Shown piece after piece: positions 6,081 to 6,225 of a DNA stretch of 6,225 nt (position 1 is its first letter; every line of letters starts with the position of its first letter). The stretch is from Spirochaetia bacterium (GTDB taxonomy: Bacteria > Spirochaetota > Leptospiria > Leptospirales > Leptonemataceae), in NCBI GenBank assembly GCA_029880625.1, contig JAOUOA010000188.1, forward strand, positions 1 to 6,225. Direction: 5' to 3'. The notes under the pieces are model-generated. The model was not told the DNA's origin, made no database searches, and saw only the letters and a list, made by a program, of their open reading frames with translations. A program made the translations under genes and the position numbers.

Positions 6081-6225
6081 ATGAATTTTTCAGCAGAATC
6101 TTCAAGCAGCGAGATCAATTTAAAAGAATTGCTTGAAAAAAATGCCCTTCGATTTGGAGAATCTGACTGCAGAATCTGTAATGGTCTGGGACATGTTTTT
6201 GATCCTCTCGGCGGTGGAAAGGATC
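6081..6225 (+). CDS. N-terminus of a zinc-motif protein, possibly a DnaC/IstB-like ATPase (runs off the window)
   Basis: Only 48 codons are present, so the gene is cut by the window end. The ATG at 6081 is the only start after an in-frame TAA at 6072; AGGAG at 6064-6068 precedes it by 12 bases, a longer spacing than usual. The residues read MNFSAESSSSEINLKEL, then a short helix, then CRICNGLGHVFDP and a glycine run (LGGGKD). CRICNGLG fits CxxCxGxG, a zinc-ribbon motif seen in DnaJ and in the N-terminal part of DnaI/DnaC-like helicase-loader ATPases. The single motif near the N-terminus after a short helical lead favours the second, but no Walker motif is reached, so this is a guess. It is divergent from fcpA. 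Confidence 0.6.
   Translation, partial: MNFSAESSSSEINLKELLEKNALRFGESDCRICNGLGHVFDPLGGGKD

Noticed and set aside
1..6225. CRISPR array, insertion sequence, tRNA, rRNA or toxin-antitoxin pair
   Set aside because: No regularly spaced direct repeats, transposase-like protein, terminal inverted repeats around a gene, cloverleaf sequence or typical small overlapping gene pair was seen on either strand.

Overview
The window looks like chromosomal DNA of a Leptospira species. Three signs point there: a clear homologue of the flagellar-sheath protein FcpA (known from leptospires and their close relatives), a lipoprotein made of exact 23-residue leucine-rich repeats of the kind that is expanded in Leptospira, and A+T-rich, lysine/glutamate/phenylalanine-rich coding with loose spirochaetal lipoboxes. 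The species cannot be told from the sequence alone.

Layout. Positions 13-480 hold a small secreted-protein gene that appears decayed (one frameshift and one in-frame stop). A Rho-independent terminator (491-521) and a very A+T-rich stretch follow. A run of four plus-strand genes fills 668-4767: an LRR lipoprotein; a two-helix membrane protein; a 542-residue lipoprotein whose start overlaps the end of the membrane-protein gene; and, after a gap containing nested inverted repeats, a soluble protein of unknown function. A perfect 14-bp hairpin with T/A flanks (4835-4871) serves as terminator for this run and for fcpA, which converges on it from the minus strand (4905-5864). Upstream of fcpA is a divergent intergenic region (5865-6080) with a sigma-28-like -10 element framed by an inverted repeat, plus a perfect 8-bp hairpin in the expected fcpA leader. 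The window ends inside the first 48 codons of a plus-strand gene with a CxxCxGxG zinc-binding motif.

How the genes may work together. fcpA encodes a periplasmic flagellar-sheath protein needed for coiled filaments and translational motility. The unnamed genes at 1597 and 2264 overlap and are probably made together as an envelope-associated pair, one in the inner membrane and one lipid-anchored. With the LRR lipoprotein and the 3964 gene they form an uncharacterised cell-envelope cluster. No defence system, mobile element, CRISPR array, tRNA or rRNA was seen. The best candidates for something undescribed are the membrane-protein/lipoprotein pair and the structured regulatory region of fcpA.
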